A DNA stretch of 64,000 nucleotides from assembly GCF_005434945.1 (NCBI RefSeq), contig NZ_SKCH01000003.1, positions 1 to 64,000 of the forward strand, given 5' to 3'. Positions 12,305-22,500 of this stretch are shown here, in pieces. How positions within the stretch are numbered: position 1 is the first letter of the stretch; the number at the start of each line of letters is the position of its first letter. The notes below the pieces were generated by a model that was given only the letters and a program-made list of their open reading frames with translations, did no database searches and was not told the origin of the DNA. The translations under genes and the position numbers were made by a program. This stretch comes from Prescottella subtropica. GTDB lineage: Bacteria; Actinomycetota; Actinomycetes; Mycobacteriales; Mycobacteriaceae.

Positions 12305-13888
12305 GTGTTCGAATCCCTTTCCGACCGGTTGACCGGAGCCCTCAAGGATCTGCGTGGCAAGGGTCGACTCTCCGGAGCCGACATCGACGCCACGTGCCGC
12401 GAGATCCGTCTCGCACTCCTCGAGGCCGACGTCGCGCTCCCCGTCGTCCGCGCCTTCATCGCGAAGATCAAGGAGCGCGCGAAGGGTGTCGAGGTCTCGG
12501 CCGCCCTGAACCCGGCGCAGCAGGTCGTCAAGATCGTCAACGAGGAACTCGTCGGCATCCTCGGCGGCGAGACCCGTCGGCTGCAGTTCGCGAAGACCGC
12601 GCCGACCGTCATCATGCTGGCCGGCCTGCAGGGTTCCGGTAAGACCACCCTCGCCGGCAAGCTCGCCAAGTGGCTCAAGGATCAGGACCACACGCCGCTG
12701 CTCGTCGCGTGTGACCTGCAGCGTCCCGGCGCCGTCAGTCAGCTGCAGATCGTCGGTGAACGTGCCGGCGCGGCCGTGTTCGCGCCGCACCCCGGCACCT
12801 CGATCGGCGGCGGCGACAACCCGCTCGGCATCTCCGCGGCAGACCCCGTCGAGGTCGCCCGCGCCGGTGTCGAAGAAGCCCGCACCAAGCAGTACGACGT
12901 GGTCATCGTCGACACCGCCGGCCGTCTTGGCATCGACGAGGAGCTCATGGCGCAGGCCGCGGGCATCCGCGACGCCGTCCAGCCCGATGAGACGATCTTC
13001 GTGCTCGACGCCATGATCGGCCAGGACGCCGTCCACACCGCCGAGTCGTTCAAGACCGGTGTCGGCTTCACCGGTGTCGTGCTCACCAAGCTCGACGGCG
13101 ACGCCCGCGGTGGTGCCGCGCTCAGCGTCCGCGAGGTCACCGGCGAGCCGATCCTGTTCGCGTCCACCGGTGAGAAGCTCGAGGACTTCGACGTCTTCCA
13201 CCCGGACCGCATGGCCAGCCGCATCCTCGGCATGGGCGACGTGCTCACGCTCATCGAGCAGGCCGAGCAGGTGTTCGACGCCCAGCAGGCCGAGGCCACC
13301 GCCGCCAAGATCGGCTCCGGCGAACTGACCCTCGAGGACTTCCTCGAACAGATGATGGCCGTCCGCAAGATGGGCCCCATCGGCAACCTGCTCGGCATGC
13401 TGCCCGGCGCCGGCCAGATGAAGGACGCCCTCGCCAACGTCGACGAGCGCCAGCTCGACCGCATCCAGGCGATCATCCGCGGCATGACCCCGGCCGAACG
13501 CGAGAACCCGAAGATCATCAACGCGTCGCGCCGGCTGCGGATCGCGAACGGCTCCGGCGTCAAGGTCTCCGACGTCAACCAGCTCGTCGACCGCTTCTTC
13601 GAGGCCCGCAAGATGATGGCCGCGATGGCCGGACGCCTCGGCATGCCCGGCTCCCGCAAGCAGATCAAGGGCAAGAAGGGCAAGAAGGGGAAGAAGGGCG
13701 GCAAGGGCCCGACGCAGCCGAAGATCAAGGGCGGCTTCCCCGGTGGCCTGCCCGGCGGTTTCCCCGGCATGCCCGGTGGGATGCCGGCCGGATTCCCGGA
13801 CCTGTCGAACATGCCCAAGGGCCTCGACGAACTGCCCCCGGGACTCGACGGCTTCGACCTGTCGCAGCTCAAGCTGCCCAAGAAGTAG
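12305..13888 (+). CDS. ffh: Signal recognition particle GTPase Ffh
   Basis: Protein part of the SRP, guiding membrane proteins to FtsY and the Sec translocon. The 527 residues comprise the N domain, the GTPase domain with GLQGSGKTT (about 107-115), DTAGR and TKLDGDARGGAALS, and the methionine-rich M domain (MAVRKMGPIGNLLGMLPG onward) that binds 4.5S RNA and signal sequences. The tail is unusual: a lysine-glycine run followed by repeats of GGFPG/GMPGG ending in PKK, a low-complexity extension seen in related actinobacteria. GTG 12305 follows AGGAGCGC. It lies 42 bp after glnD. Confidence 0.97.
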   Translation: MFESLSDRLTGALKDLRGKGRLSGADIDATCREIRLALLEADVALPVVRAFIAKIKERAKGVEVSAALNPAQQVVKIVNEELVGILGGETRRLQFAKTAPTVIMLAGLQGSGKTTLAGKLAKWLKDQDHTPLLVACDLQRPGAVSQLQIVGERAGAAVFAPHPGTSIGGGDNPLGISAADPVEVARAGVEEARTKQYDVVIVDTAGRLGIDEELMAQAAGIRDAVQPDETIFVLDAMIGQDAVHTAESFKTGVGFTGVVLTKLDGDARGGAALSVREVTGEPILFASTGEKLEDFDVFHPDRMASRILGMGDVLTLIEQAEQVFDAQQAEATAAKIGSGELTLEDFLEQMMAVRKMGPIGNLLGMLPGAGQMKDALANVDERQLDRIQAIIRGMTPAERENPKIINASRRLRIANGSGVKVSDVNQLVDRFFEARKMMAAMAGRLGMPGSRKQIKGKKGKKGKKGGKGPTQPKIKGGFPGGLPGGFPGMPGGMPAGFPDLSNMPKGLDELPPGLDGFDLSQLKLPKK

Positions 13889-13889
13889 C

Positions 13890-14978
13890 GTGCTGCACCT
13901 GCGCGGTGTCGGCCTGCCCGACGAGCAGCCGGTCGAACTGTGGGTCGCCGGCGGGGTGTTCGTCGACGAGCCGGTGCCGGGTGCGCAGACGGTGTCCACG
14001 TCCGGGTGGATCCTGCCCGGGCTCGTGGACGCCCACTGCCACATCGGGATCCGCTACGGCGGCGGCGCCGAGGACTTCGACGGCGCGCTCGCGCAGGCTC
14101 TTGTCGAGCGGGACCGTGGGGTACTGCTGGTGCGGGACGCCGGTTCGCCGGTGGACACCCGCGGGCTCGACGACGTGCCCGGGCTGCCGCGGATCATTCG
14201 TGCCGGACGGCACATCGCCGCCCCCAAGCGGTACATCCGCGGGCTGCCCGTCGACCTCGAGGACGAGTCGCAGCTGCCCGACGAGGTGGTCCGTCAGGCC
14301 CGCGCCGGTGACGGCTGGGTCAAACTGGTGGGGGACTGGATCGACCGTGAGGTCGGCGACCTGACACCGCTGTGGAGCGACGCGGTGCTGGTCGACGCGA
14401 TCGCGGCCGCGCACGCCGTCGGCGCCCGCGTCACCGCGCACGTGTTCGGGGAGGACGCCCTGCCCGGGCTCATCGCGGCGGGCATCGACTGCATCGAACA
14501 CGGCACCGGGCTCACCGACACCACCATCGCGATGATGGCCGAGCACGGCACCGCCCTGGTTCCGACGCTGGTGAACATCGCGAACTTCCCCGAGATCGCC
14601 GACGGCGCCACCCGATTCCCCGTCTACGCCGCGCACATGCGGGACCTGCACGCCCGCGTGAACGACACCGTCGGCGCCGCCCGCGACGCCGGCATCCCCG
14701 TCTACGCGGGCACCGACGCCGGCGGACACGTGCAGCACGGCCGCATCGCCGACGAGGTCGCCGCGCTCGGCAAGACCGGCATGACCCCCACCGAGGCCCT
14801 CGGCGCCGCCTGCTGGAACGCCCAGGACTGGCTCGGTGGCGGGGGACTCTCGGTCGGTGCTCGCGCCGATGTCGTTGTGTACGAGGATGATCCGCGCACC
14901 GGGCCCGAGATCCTGTCACAGCCGTCGCTGGTCGTCGTCGGCGGCGAGGTCGTCGTCGCACGCGGAGCCTTCGCCTGA
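13890..14978 (+). CDS. Amidohydrolase family protein (Rv2915c-like)
   Basis: Metal-dependent hydrolase of 362 residues. LPGLVDAHCHIGI holds the HxH metal pair of the amidohydrolase barrel; VKLVGDW matches the strand with the metal-bridging lysine; AHVFGEDALPGLIAAGIDCIEHGT gives the next two His ligands; AGTDAG carries the catalytic Asp. The C-terminus is the typical VGARADVVVYEDDP composite strand. Its substrate is unknown; imidazolonepropionase-like enzymes are the nearest group. GTG 13890 begins 1 nt after the ffh stop, and the same pairing exists in M. tuberculosis (ffh Rv2916c, Rv2915c). Confidence 0.85.
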   Translation: MLHLRGVGLPDEQPVELWVAGGVFVDEPVPGAQTVSTSGWILPGLVDAHCHIGIRYGGGAEDFDGALAQALVERDRGVLLVRDAGSPVDTRGLDDVPGLPRIIRAGRHIAAPKRYIRGLPVDLEDESQLPDEVVRQARAGDGWVKLVGDWIDREVGDLTPLWSDAVLVDAIAAAHAVGARVTAHVFGEDALPGLIAAGIDCIEHGTGLTDTTIAMMAEHGTALVPTLVNIANFPEIADGATRFPVYAAHMRDLHARVNDTVGAARDAGIPVYAGTDAGGHVQHGRIADEVAALGKTGMTPTEALGAACWNAQDWLGGGGLSVGARADVVVYEDDPRTGPEILSQPSLVVVGGEVVVARGAFA

Positions 14979-15064
14979 CGGTTGCCGCAAGGCCTGTGTG
15001 ACCGTCGCAGGGGTTGTGGGTGCGGATTCGCCCTGCGACAGTGCGACTCGCCCTGCGGCAGCAC
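14979..15064. repeat. About 82-bp direct repeat, copy A, with internal hairpin
   Basis: Starting right after the amidohydrolase stop, this segment aligns without gaps over about 82 bp with 15282-15366; the shared core is GTGCGGATTCGCCCTGCGAC. It holds a 9-bp hairpin, GTCGCAGGG (15004-15012) with CCCTGCGAC (15031-15039), then another partial CCCTGCGGC. It resembles a repetitive extragenic palindrome and may end transcription of ffh-amidohydrolase. Confidence 0.7.
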
Positions 15065-15070
15065 CCGTCG

Positions 15071-15150
15071 GCGTCACACACGTTCTGCCGGCATCACACA
15101 CGTTCTCCGCACTGATTGCGTGTGTGATCCCGGGAAAAGATGTGTGACGC
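15071..15150. promoter_or_regulatory. 80-bp nested palindrome with four phased TCACACA/TGTGTGA boxes
   Basis: TCACACA occurs at 15074-15080 and 15094-15100 (20 bp apart); its reverse complement TGTGTGA occurs at 15121-15127 and 15141-15147 (again 20 bp apart). Outer (GCGTCACACA / TGTGTGACGC) and inner (ATCACACACG / CGTGTGTGAT) pairs share one centre near 15110.5. The spacing equals about two helical turns, as expected for a multi-site operator or a large cruciform. Confidence 0.65.
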
Positions 15151-15281
15151 GGCGGGAACTGTACGACGCGTCGGGTATTCCCTCGATACAGGAGAGCAAT
15201 GCCGGGCTCATCGTGCACATCCGCATGACGATCGACCGGCTGCGGAGTCGCATCGCGGAACTCCAGACCGACCGCGACTGA
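15144..15281 (+). CDS. Small hypothetical protein (45 residues)
   Basis: GTG 15144 opens a frame to TGA 15279-15281. The product begins TRRELYDASGI and ends in a predicted helix with coiled-coil character (RMTIDRLRSRIAELQTDRD). GGGAAAAG lies upstream. Codon choice looks coding (GC-rich third positions), but I recognise no family; it may be a remnant of a longer gene. It lies between the two repeat copies, and its start codon overlaps the last TGTGTGA box of the palindrome. Confidence 0.4.
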   Translation: MTRRELYDASGIPSIQESNAGLIVHIRMTIDRLRSRIAELQTDRD

Positions 15282-15366
15282 GCGGTTGTCGCAGGGCGTC
15301 TGCCAGTGTCACAGGGGTTCTCGGTGCGGATTCGCCCTGCGACGGTGCGACTCGTCCTGCGACAGT
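15282..15366. repeat. About 82-bp direct repeat, copy B
   Basis: Second copy of the element at 14979-15064, again beginning right behind a stop codon (15279-15281). Most bases match over about 82 positions, best from GTGCGGATTCG to the end. The TCGCAGGG/CCCTGCGA arms are present but the first arm is altered (GTCACAGGG), so the hairpin is weaker. Confidence 0.65.
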
Positions 15367-15399
15367 GCCGCAGACTCCGGCGTGCAGGTCGAACATTCG

Positions 15400-15484
<85 letters not shown>

Positions 15485-15554
15485 GAGCGGTCAACAGCCT
15501 ACGCCACCGTCGGCCGGTCCCCGAATCACCGGACCGGCCGACGGGAATCCCTGG

Positions 15555-16187
15555 TCAGCGCCCGTGCCGCCACACCGCGCCGAGCAGGGCCGACGACTCC
15601 ACTCCGAGCGTCTCGGACACCGCCGCCAAAACTTGGAGCGCATCGTCGTCGGACACCGGCGATCCGACCGCGTCGGACACGAACCCGGACATCGTTGCGA
15701 GGGCGCGGGGTCCGAGCAGGCCGAGTTGCAGGACGAACGTCTCCCAGGTGAGCGCGCCGAGGCCGGGCACGGAGGTCACCGCGTCCCACGCGACACGCCC
15801 GTCGCCGATGTCCGACGCCGACGTGACTCCGGCCGACGCCAGCACCCGCGCCGCGAGTGCGACGGCCTCGGCCTTGGTGGTGTAGTTGCCGGGCACCCGC
15901 TGCCGGTTGCCGAGGATCTCGGCCAGTGCCTCCGGGTCGTCGGTGAACGCCGCGAGTGCCGGGAGCGAGTCGAGCGTCGACACCGAGTTCAGGGCGTCGC
16001 CGCGGTGCTCCCGCCACCGCCCGATCACCCGCCGTACCCCGGTCGCCGGACCGCCGTACGTGGCGCGGGCGGAGAAGACGGCGTCGAGCAGTGCGGCCTC
16101 GATCTCACCGGGCCATCCCGTCGGCCACCCCGCAGGTGCGCCGGGCAGCGTGTCGTCGACGAGTGCCCGGACCTTGTCTGTATCCAT
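15555..16187 (-). CDS. Hypothetical protein with possible helix-hairpin-helix region
   Basis: A 210-residue predicted cytosolic protein with no family I can name. Residues about 120-165 (SAGVTSASDI to SVPGLGALTWETFVLQLG) resemble the helix-hairpin-helix part of DNA glycosylase-like proteins, with VPGLG as the hairpin, but the catalytic Asp and FeS cysteines of EndoIII are not evident. ATG 16187 is preceded by a G-run (GGGGGGAACC); an ATG 12 nt upstream is possible. It stands alone between tRNA-Leu and the fas promoter region, on the opposite strand from fas. Confidence 0.65.
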   Translation of the reverse strand: MDTDKVRALVDDTLPGAPAGWPTGWPGEIEAALLDAVFSARATYGGPATGVRRVIGRWREHRGDALNSVSTLDSLPALAAFTDDPEALAEILGNRQRVPGNYTTKAEAVALAARVLASAGVTSASDIGDGRVAWDAVTSVPGLGALTWETFVLQLGLLGPRALATMSGFVSDAVGSPVSDDDALQVLAAVSETLGVESSALLGAVWRHGR

Positions 16188-16557
16188 GGTTCCCCCCATG
16201 TGTTCGGTCGTGCGGCGAACCGTAGACCGAGCCCCCGACAAACCCTCCGGCGCACGCCGACACCCCCGAGTCAAGTGGTAACGAATTGATAACAATCAAC
16301 GTGAGGGTTTCCTCAGGTTCGAGGTCGTCCACGCATGCCACCTGACCCGCGGTTACCCGGCCTACCGACGGGTCACTTCGCGACGGGCCTGTGCGCAAAG
16401 TCACTCGGTACTCGCTGGTAGGAAACGCACCCCCGGTCAAACGTGAGGCTTCCCTCATGATTCTGTGCCAACCTCTACGTGCCCGGATTCGCTCTGTCTC
16501 GAGGGCGGCCGCACACGACCTACCTCCCATCGGGGAGCCAGGAGAGGACTCACTTCA
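16188..16557 (+). promoter_or_regulatory. fas upstream region with two TGAGG-N4-CCTCA palindromes
   Basis: The 370 bp hold no convincing gene. TGAGG-GTTT-CCTCA (16302-16315) and TGAGG-CTTC-CCTCA (16444-16457) are two copies of the same 14-bp inverted repeat, each preceded by CG. An AT-rich stretch (GTAACGAATTGATAACAATC, about 16278-16297) may hold promoter elements. The twin palindromes are candidate operators for a fatty-acid-synthesis regulator such as FasR (inference). Confidence 0.5.
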
Positions 16558-19500
16558 GTGACGATCGACGACACTGCAGGAAATCGACGACCCTCGAACG
16601 ACCGCACCGATCGGACGCCCGTCCGGTCCGCCGCGCAGTCCCCGCTCGTGGACCGGCTGTGTGCCGGTGAGCCCTACGCGCTCGCCTTCGGTGGCCAGGG
16701 CGCCCCGTGGCTGAGTGCCCTCGCCGAACTGACCCGCGACAGCGCGCTCGAGCCGGCCCTCACCGACCTGGTGAACGAGGCCGCCACGATCCTCGAGCCC
16801 GTCGCGCAGGATCTTCTCGTCGTGCGGCCGGTCGGTTTCGATCCGATCGCGTGGATCCTCGAGCAGGAACTCGCGGACGATGAGAGCGTTGCCGGCGCTG
16901 CTGTGCCGTCGGCTGCCGCGCTGACGTCCGCCGCGGTCTCGCTGCCCGGTGTCTTCCTCACCCAGCTCGCCGCGCTGCGCGCGCTGCAGCAGCAGGGCCT
17001 GGACCCGGCCGTCAACGCGCCGGTCGCCACGATCGGACACTCGCAGGGCCTGATCGCCGCGGCCGCCGTCTCCGGTGAGGGTGCCGCGGACGCCGCACTG
17101 CTCGCGACCGCGCAGTTGATCGGTGCCGCCTCCGGTCTCGTCGGTCGTCGTCGCGGCATCATCGCGACCGCCGACCGCACCCCGATGCTCGCCGTGTCGA
17201 ACGTCGACCCGGAGCGTCTCGCCGCGATCGTCGCCGAACTGTCCGAGAACGTCGACGAGGACCGGGCCGCGGTTCTGGCGATCCGCAACGGCCGCCGCCG
17301 CGTCGTGCTGGCCGGCCCGCCCGCACAGCTGGCGCGCGTGCAGCAGCGGTGCGAGCAGATCGCCGCCGACGAGACCCGTGCGCGGGACGCCAAGACCCGT
17401 GGCGGCGCAGTGTTCGCCCCGGTCTTCGAGTCGCTGCCGGTCGAGGTCGGCTTCCACCATCCGGCGCTGAACGAGGCCGTCGACATCATCGGCGGCTGGG
17501 CCACCCGTTGCGGCCTGGACGCCGATCAGGTGCGCACGCTCGCGCAGGCCGTGCTCGTCGACCCGGTCGACTGGGTCGACGCCGTCGACGGTGCGACCGC
17601 TGCCGGTGCCGCGTGGATCCTGGACCTGGGTCCCGGTGACCTGCTCACCCGCATGACGTCCGCGGGCCTGCGCGGTCAGGGCGTCGGCATCGTCGCCGCC
17701 TCCACCCGCGGCGGCCACCGCAACCTGCTCACGCCGGGCGCCACCCCCGAGGTGCCGCGCGCGTGGACCGAGTTCGCACCCAAGGCAATTGCGCTCCCGA
17801 ACGGTCGTGTCGCCGTCGAGACCGCGTTCACCCGACTGACGGGCCGTTCGCCGATCCTGCTCGCCGGTATGACCCCGACGACCGTCGACCCGGCGATCGT
17901 CGCGGCCGCCGCGAACGCCGGCCACTGGGCCGAGCTCGCCGGCGGCGGACAGGTCACCGAGGCGATCTTCGCCGAGAACGTCGAGGGCCTGAAGAGCCTG
18001 CTCGAGCCGGGCCGCGCCGTCCAGTTCAACTCGATGTTCCTCGACCCGTACCTGTGGAAGCTGCACGTGGGCGGCAAGCGCCTGGTGCCGCGCGCCCGCG
18101 CCGCCGGTGCCCCGTTCGACGGTGTCGTCGTCACCGCCGGCATCCCCGAACTCGAGGAAGCCGTCACGATCATCGACGAGCTGACCGAGGCCGGGTTCAG
18201 CTACGTCGCGTTCAAGCCGGGTACCGTCGCGCAGATCCGCTCGGTCATCCGCATCGCGAACGAGGTGCCGGACTTCCCGGTCATCGTCCACATCGAGGGC
18301 GGCCGCGCCGGTGGCCACCACTCGTGGGAGGACCTCGACGACCTGCTGCTCGACACGTACGCCGAGCTGCGCACCCGCGACAACCTGGTGCTGTGCGTCG
18401 GCGGTGGCATCGGCACCCCGGAGCGGGCCGCCGACTACCTGACCGGCCGCTGGGCCACCGACTACGGCTTCCCGGCGATGCCGCTCGACGGCATCCTCGT
18501 CGGTACCGCCGCGATGGCGACGCTCGAGGCCACCACCTCCGCCGACGTCAAGCAGATGCTCGTCGACACCCCCGGCACCCCGGACTGGGTCGGTGCGGGC
18601 ACCGCCGAGGGCGGCATGGCGTCGGGCCGCAGCCAGCTGGGCGCCGACATCCACGAGATCGACAACGCTGCCTCGCGCACGGGCCGTCTGCTCGACGAGG
18701 TCGCCGGTGACGCCGACGCCGTCGCGAAGCGTCGCGACGAGATCATCGCCGCGCTCGACGTGACCGCCAAGCCGTACTTCGGTGACGTCGCCGCCATGAC
18801 CTACCAGCAGTGGCTGCGCCGCTACCTCGAGCTCGCGGTGGGTGTCGACTCTCCGCAGGCGTTCGACTGCGGCGGCGACCTGCAGGATGCGATCGCCGAC
18901 GCCACCACGTCGGTGTGGCTCGACGTCTCCTGGCGGGACCGCTTCGGTGAGATGCTGCAGCGCGCCGAGGCCCGTCTGCACCGCAACGACCGCGGCCCGA
19001 TCGCGACCCTGTTCGCCGAGACCGAGACGCTCGACCAGCCGTTCGCGGCGCTGTGCGCGCTCGAGGCCGCCTACCCCGACTACGCCACCACCGTCCTGCA
19101 CCCGGCCGACGTCCCGTTCTTCGTCGCGCTGTGCAAGACGCCCGGCAAGCCGGTCAATTTCGTGCCCGTCGTCGACGGTGACGTGCGCCGCTGGTGGCGT
19201 TCGGATTCGCTGTGGCAGGCCCACGATCCGCGCTACACCGCCGACCAGGTGTGCATCATTCCGGGCACCGTCGCGGTTGCCGGTATCACCCGCGCCGACG
19301 AGCCCGTCGGTGACCTCCTCGACCGTTTCGAGAAGGCCACCGCCGACGAGTTGCTCGCCGCCGGTGCCGTCCCGGCCCTGGTCGCCGGTCGTCGCCACGG
19401 CGGCTTCGGCACCGGTCTGCTCGACGCCGTCCTCACCGCACCCGACGTGCTGTGGGCGGCGCGCCTGACCCAGAACCCGGTCCGCCGGCTCGGCGAGGTC

Positions 19501-22500
19501 GCCGAGTGGACCATCGAGTCCGACACGGTCGCCAGCCACGACGAGACCGGTGCCCGTCTCGTCGTCGCCGACGCCGAGCACGTCGACCTGACGGTGCCGC
19601 TGGCGCTCGGCAAGGCCGTCGAGATCCGGATCACCGTGCCCGCCAGCGTCCACGACGGCGGTGCCCCCGTCGTCACCGCGGCCGACGCCGAGGCGTCGAT
19701 GTCGGCGCTGCTCGGTGTCGCCGCCGGCCAGGACCTGCCGGCCGTCAAGGGCGGTGTCGCGCACATCAACCTGGCGTGGACGCCGGACCTGATCGCCGAC
19801 CACGCCGGTGTCACCGGCGTCGGCCTGCCCGCCACCGTGAGCACCAGCGGCACGGCCGTGCCCGACGTCGTCGTCGGCGCCTGCTGGCCCGCCGTGTTCG
19901 CCACCCTGGGCGCCGCGACCACGACCGAGGGTGTCCACGTCATCGAGGGCATGCTCGACCTGGTCCACCTCGACCACGCCGTCGACCTCGTCGGCGAACT
20001 GCCGTCGGAGACCAGCATTCTCGTGGTCCGCGCGGAGGCCGGCGAGGTCGTCGACACCGACATGGGTCGGGTCGTCGAGGTGCGTGTCGAGCTCGGTGCG
20101 ATGCTCGGCGAGGGCCTCGACGCCCCCGCCGTCGCCACCCTCACCGAGCGGTTCGCGATCCGCGGCCGCACCGGCCGCGGCGAACTGGCCGACCCGGCCC
20201 GCGCCGGCGGATCGCTGTCCGCCGACGTCGCGGAGACCCCGCGTCGCCGTCGCCGCGACCTGACGATGGTCGCGCCGCGCAACATGGCCGCGTTCGCCCG
20301 GGTCTCCGGTGACCACAACCCGATCCACACGTCCGACGCCGCGGCCCTGCTCGCGGGTCTGGGCAGCCCGATCGTGCACGGCATGTGGCTGTCGGCTGCC
20401 GCGCAGCAGGCCGTCATCGCGCTCGATCCGACGTCGAAGACGCCGGCCCGCCGCCTGACCGCGTGGACCGCCCGCTTCCTCGGCATGGTCCGCCCTGGAG
20501 CCGAGATCGACGTCCGCGTCGACCGGGTCGCCACCGACCGCGGTGACGAGATCGTCGAGGTCGGCTGCCGAGTCGACGGCGACCTGGTCATGGTCGCCAC
20601 CGGCCGCACCGCCGCCCCGAAGACCGTGTACGCGTTCCCCGGTCAGGGCATCCAGCGTCCGGGCATGGGCCTCGACGCCCGCTCCCGGTCCAAGGCCGCC
20701 CGTGAGGTGTGGGAGCGTGCCGACAAGCACACCCGTGAGGCCCTCGGCTTCTCGATCCTCGCCGTCGTCCGCGACAACCCGACCCTGGTCAAGGCCCGTG
20801 GTGTCGAGCACCGGCACCCGGACGGTGTCCTGCACCTGACCCAGTTCACGCAGGTCGCGATGGCCACCCTCGGTGTCGCCCAGGTCGCGGAACTCCGCGA
20901 ATCCGGTGCGTACGTGGAGGGCTCGTTCCTGGCCGGTCACTCGGTCGGCGAGTACAACGCGCTCGCCGCGGTCGCCGGAGTGCTGCCGCTCGAGGCGCTG
21001 CTCGAGGTCGTGTTCCAGCGTGGTTCGGCGATGCACGAGCTGGTGCCGCGTGACGGTGCCGGCCGCAGCAGCTACCGCATGGCCGCGATCCGCCCGTCGC
21101 AGATCGGTGTCGCCGACGACGAACTGCAGGCGTTCGTCGCGTCGGTCGCCGACGCGACCGACGAATTCCTGCAGATCGTGAACCTGAACCTCAAGGGTTC
21201 GCAGTACGCGATCGCCGGCACCGTCAAGGGCCTGAAGGCGCTCGAACGCGAGATCGACATCCGCCGTGAGGCTTTCGGCGGCAAGCGTGCGTTCATCCTG
21301 GTGCCCGGCATCGACGTGCCGTTCCACTCGACGGTGCTCCGCGGCGGCGTCGACGACTTCCGCGCCAAGCTCGACGAGCTGCTGCCCCACGACATCGACC
21401 CGTCGGTGCTCATCGGCCGCTACATCCCGAACCTGGTGCCCAAGCTGTTCAACCTGGGCCGCGACTTCGTCCAGGAGATCGCCGACCTGGTGCCGTCGCA
21501 GCAGCTGGCCGACGTCCTCGCCGACTTCGACTCCTGGGCGGCACGCCCGGTCGCGCTGACCCGCACGCTGCTCATCGAGCTACTGGCCTGGCAGTTCGCG
21601 TCCCCGGTCCGCTGGATCGAGACGCAGGACCTGCTGTTCACCGCGGAGACCGAGGGCGGTCTGGGTGTCGAACGGTTCGTCGAGATCGGTCTGGGTGCCA
21701 CCCCGACCGTCGCGAACCTGGCATCGCAGACGATGAAGCTGCCCGAGCACGCCCACACCGTCCTCGAGGTCCTCAACATCGAGCGGGAGGCGGCGGTCGT
21801 CTACAGCACCGACGTCGACCCGGCGCCCGTGGACGATGAACCGGCGGACGACTCCGTTGCCGAGGCCGCAGCACCTGCCGCCGCTCCGGTGGCTGCCGCT
21901 CCGGCCGCTCCGGCCGCGCCGGCCGGTGGGGCTGCTACTTCTCGACCCGACGACATCGTGTTCAAGGCGGCCGACGCCACCAAGGTGCTCATCGCGCTGT
22001 GGACGAAGCTGCGCCCGGACCAGATCGGTCCGGCCGACACGATCGAGGCGCTGTGCGACGGCGTGTCCTCGCGTCGCAACCAGCTGCTCGTCGACCTCGG
22101 CTCCGAGTTGGCGCTCGGCGCGATCGACGGTGCCGCGGACGCCGACATGGGTTCGCTGGCCGTCACCGTCGACCGTATGGCCCGCACCTACAAGCCGTTC
22201 GGCCCGGTGCTGTCCGATTCGGTGGGCGATCACCTGCGCAAGGTGTTCGGTCCGTCCGGCAAGCGTCCGGCCGCGATCGCGGACCGTGTCACCAAGGTGT
22301 GGCAGCTCGGCGACGGCTGGGCCCACCACGTGACCGCGGAGGTCGCGCTCGGCACCCGTGACGGCTCGTCCGTCCGCGGTGGCGCGATGGGTGGCCTGCA
22401 CGAGGGCGCGATCGCCGACGGCAGCGCCGTCGACGCGGTCATCGACGCCGCCGTGCAGTCCGTCGCGAGCCGTCGTGGTGTGGCGGTCTCGATGCCGGCT

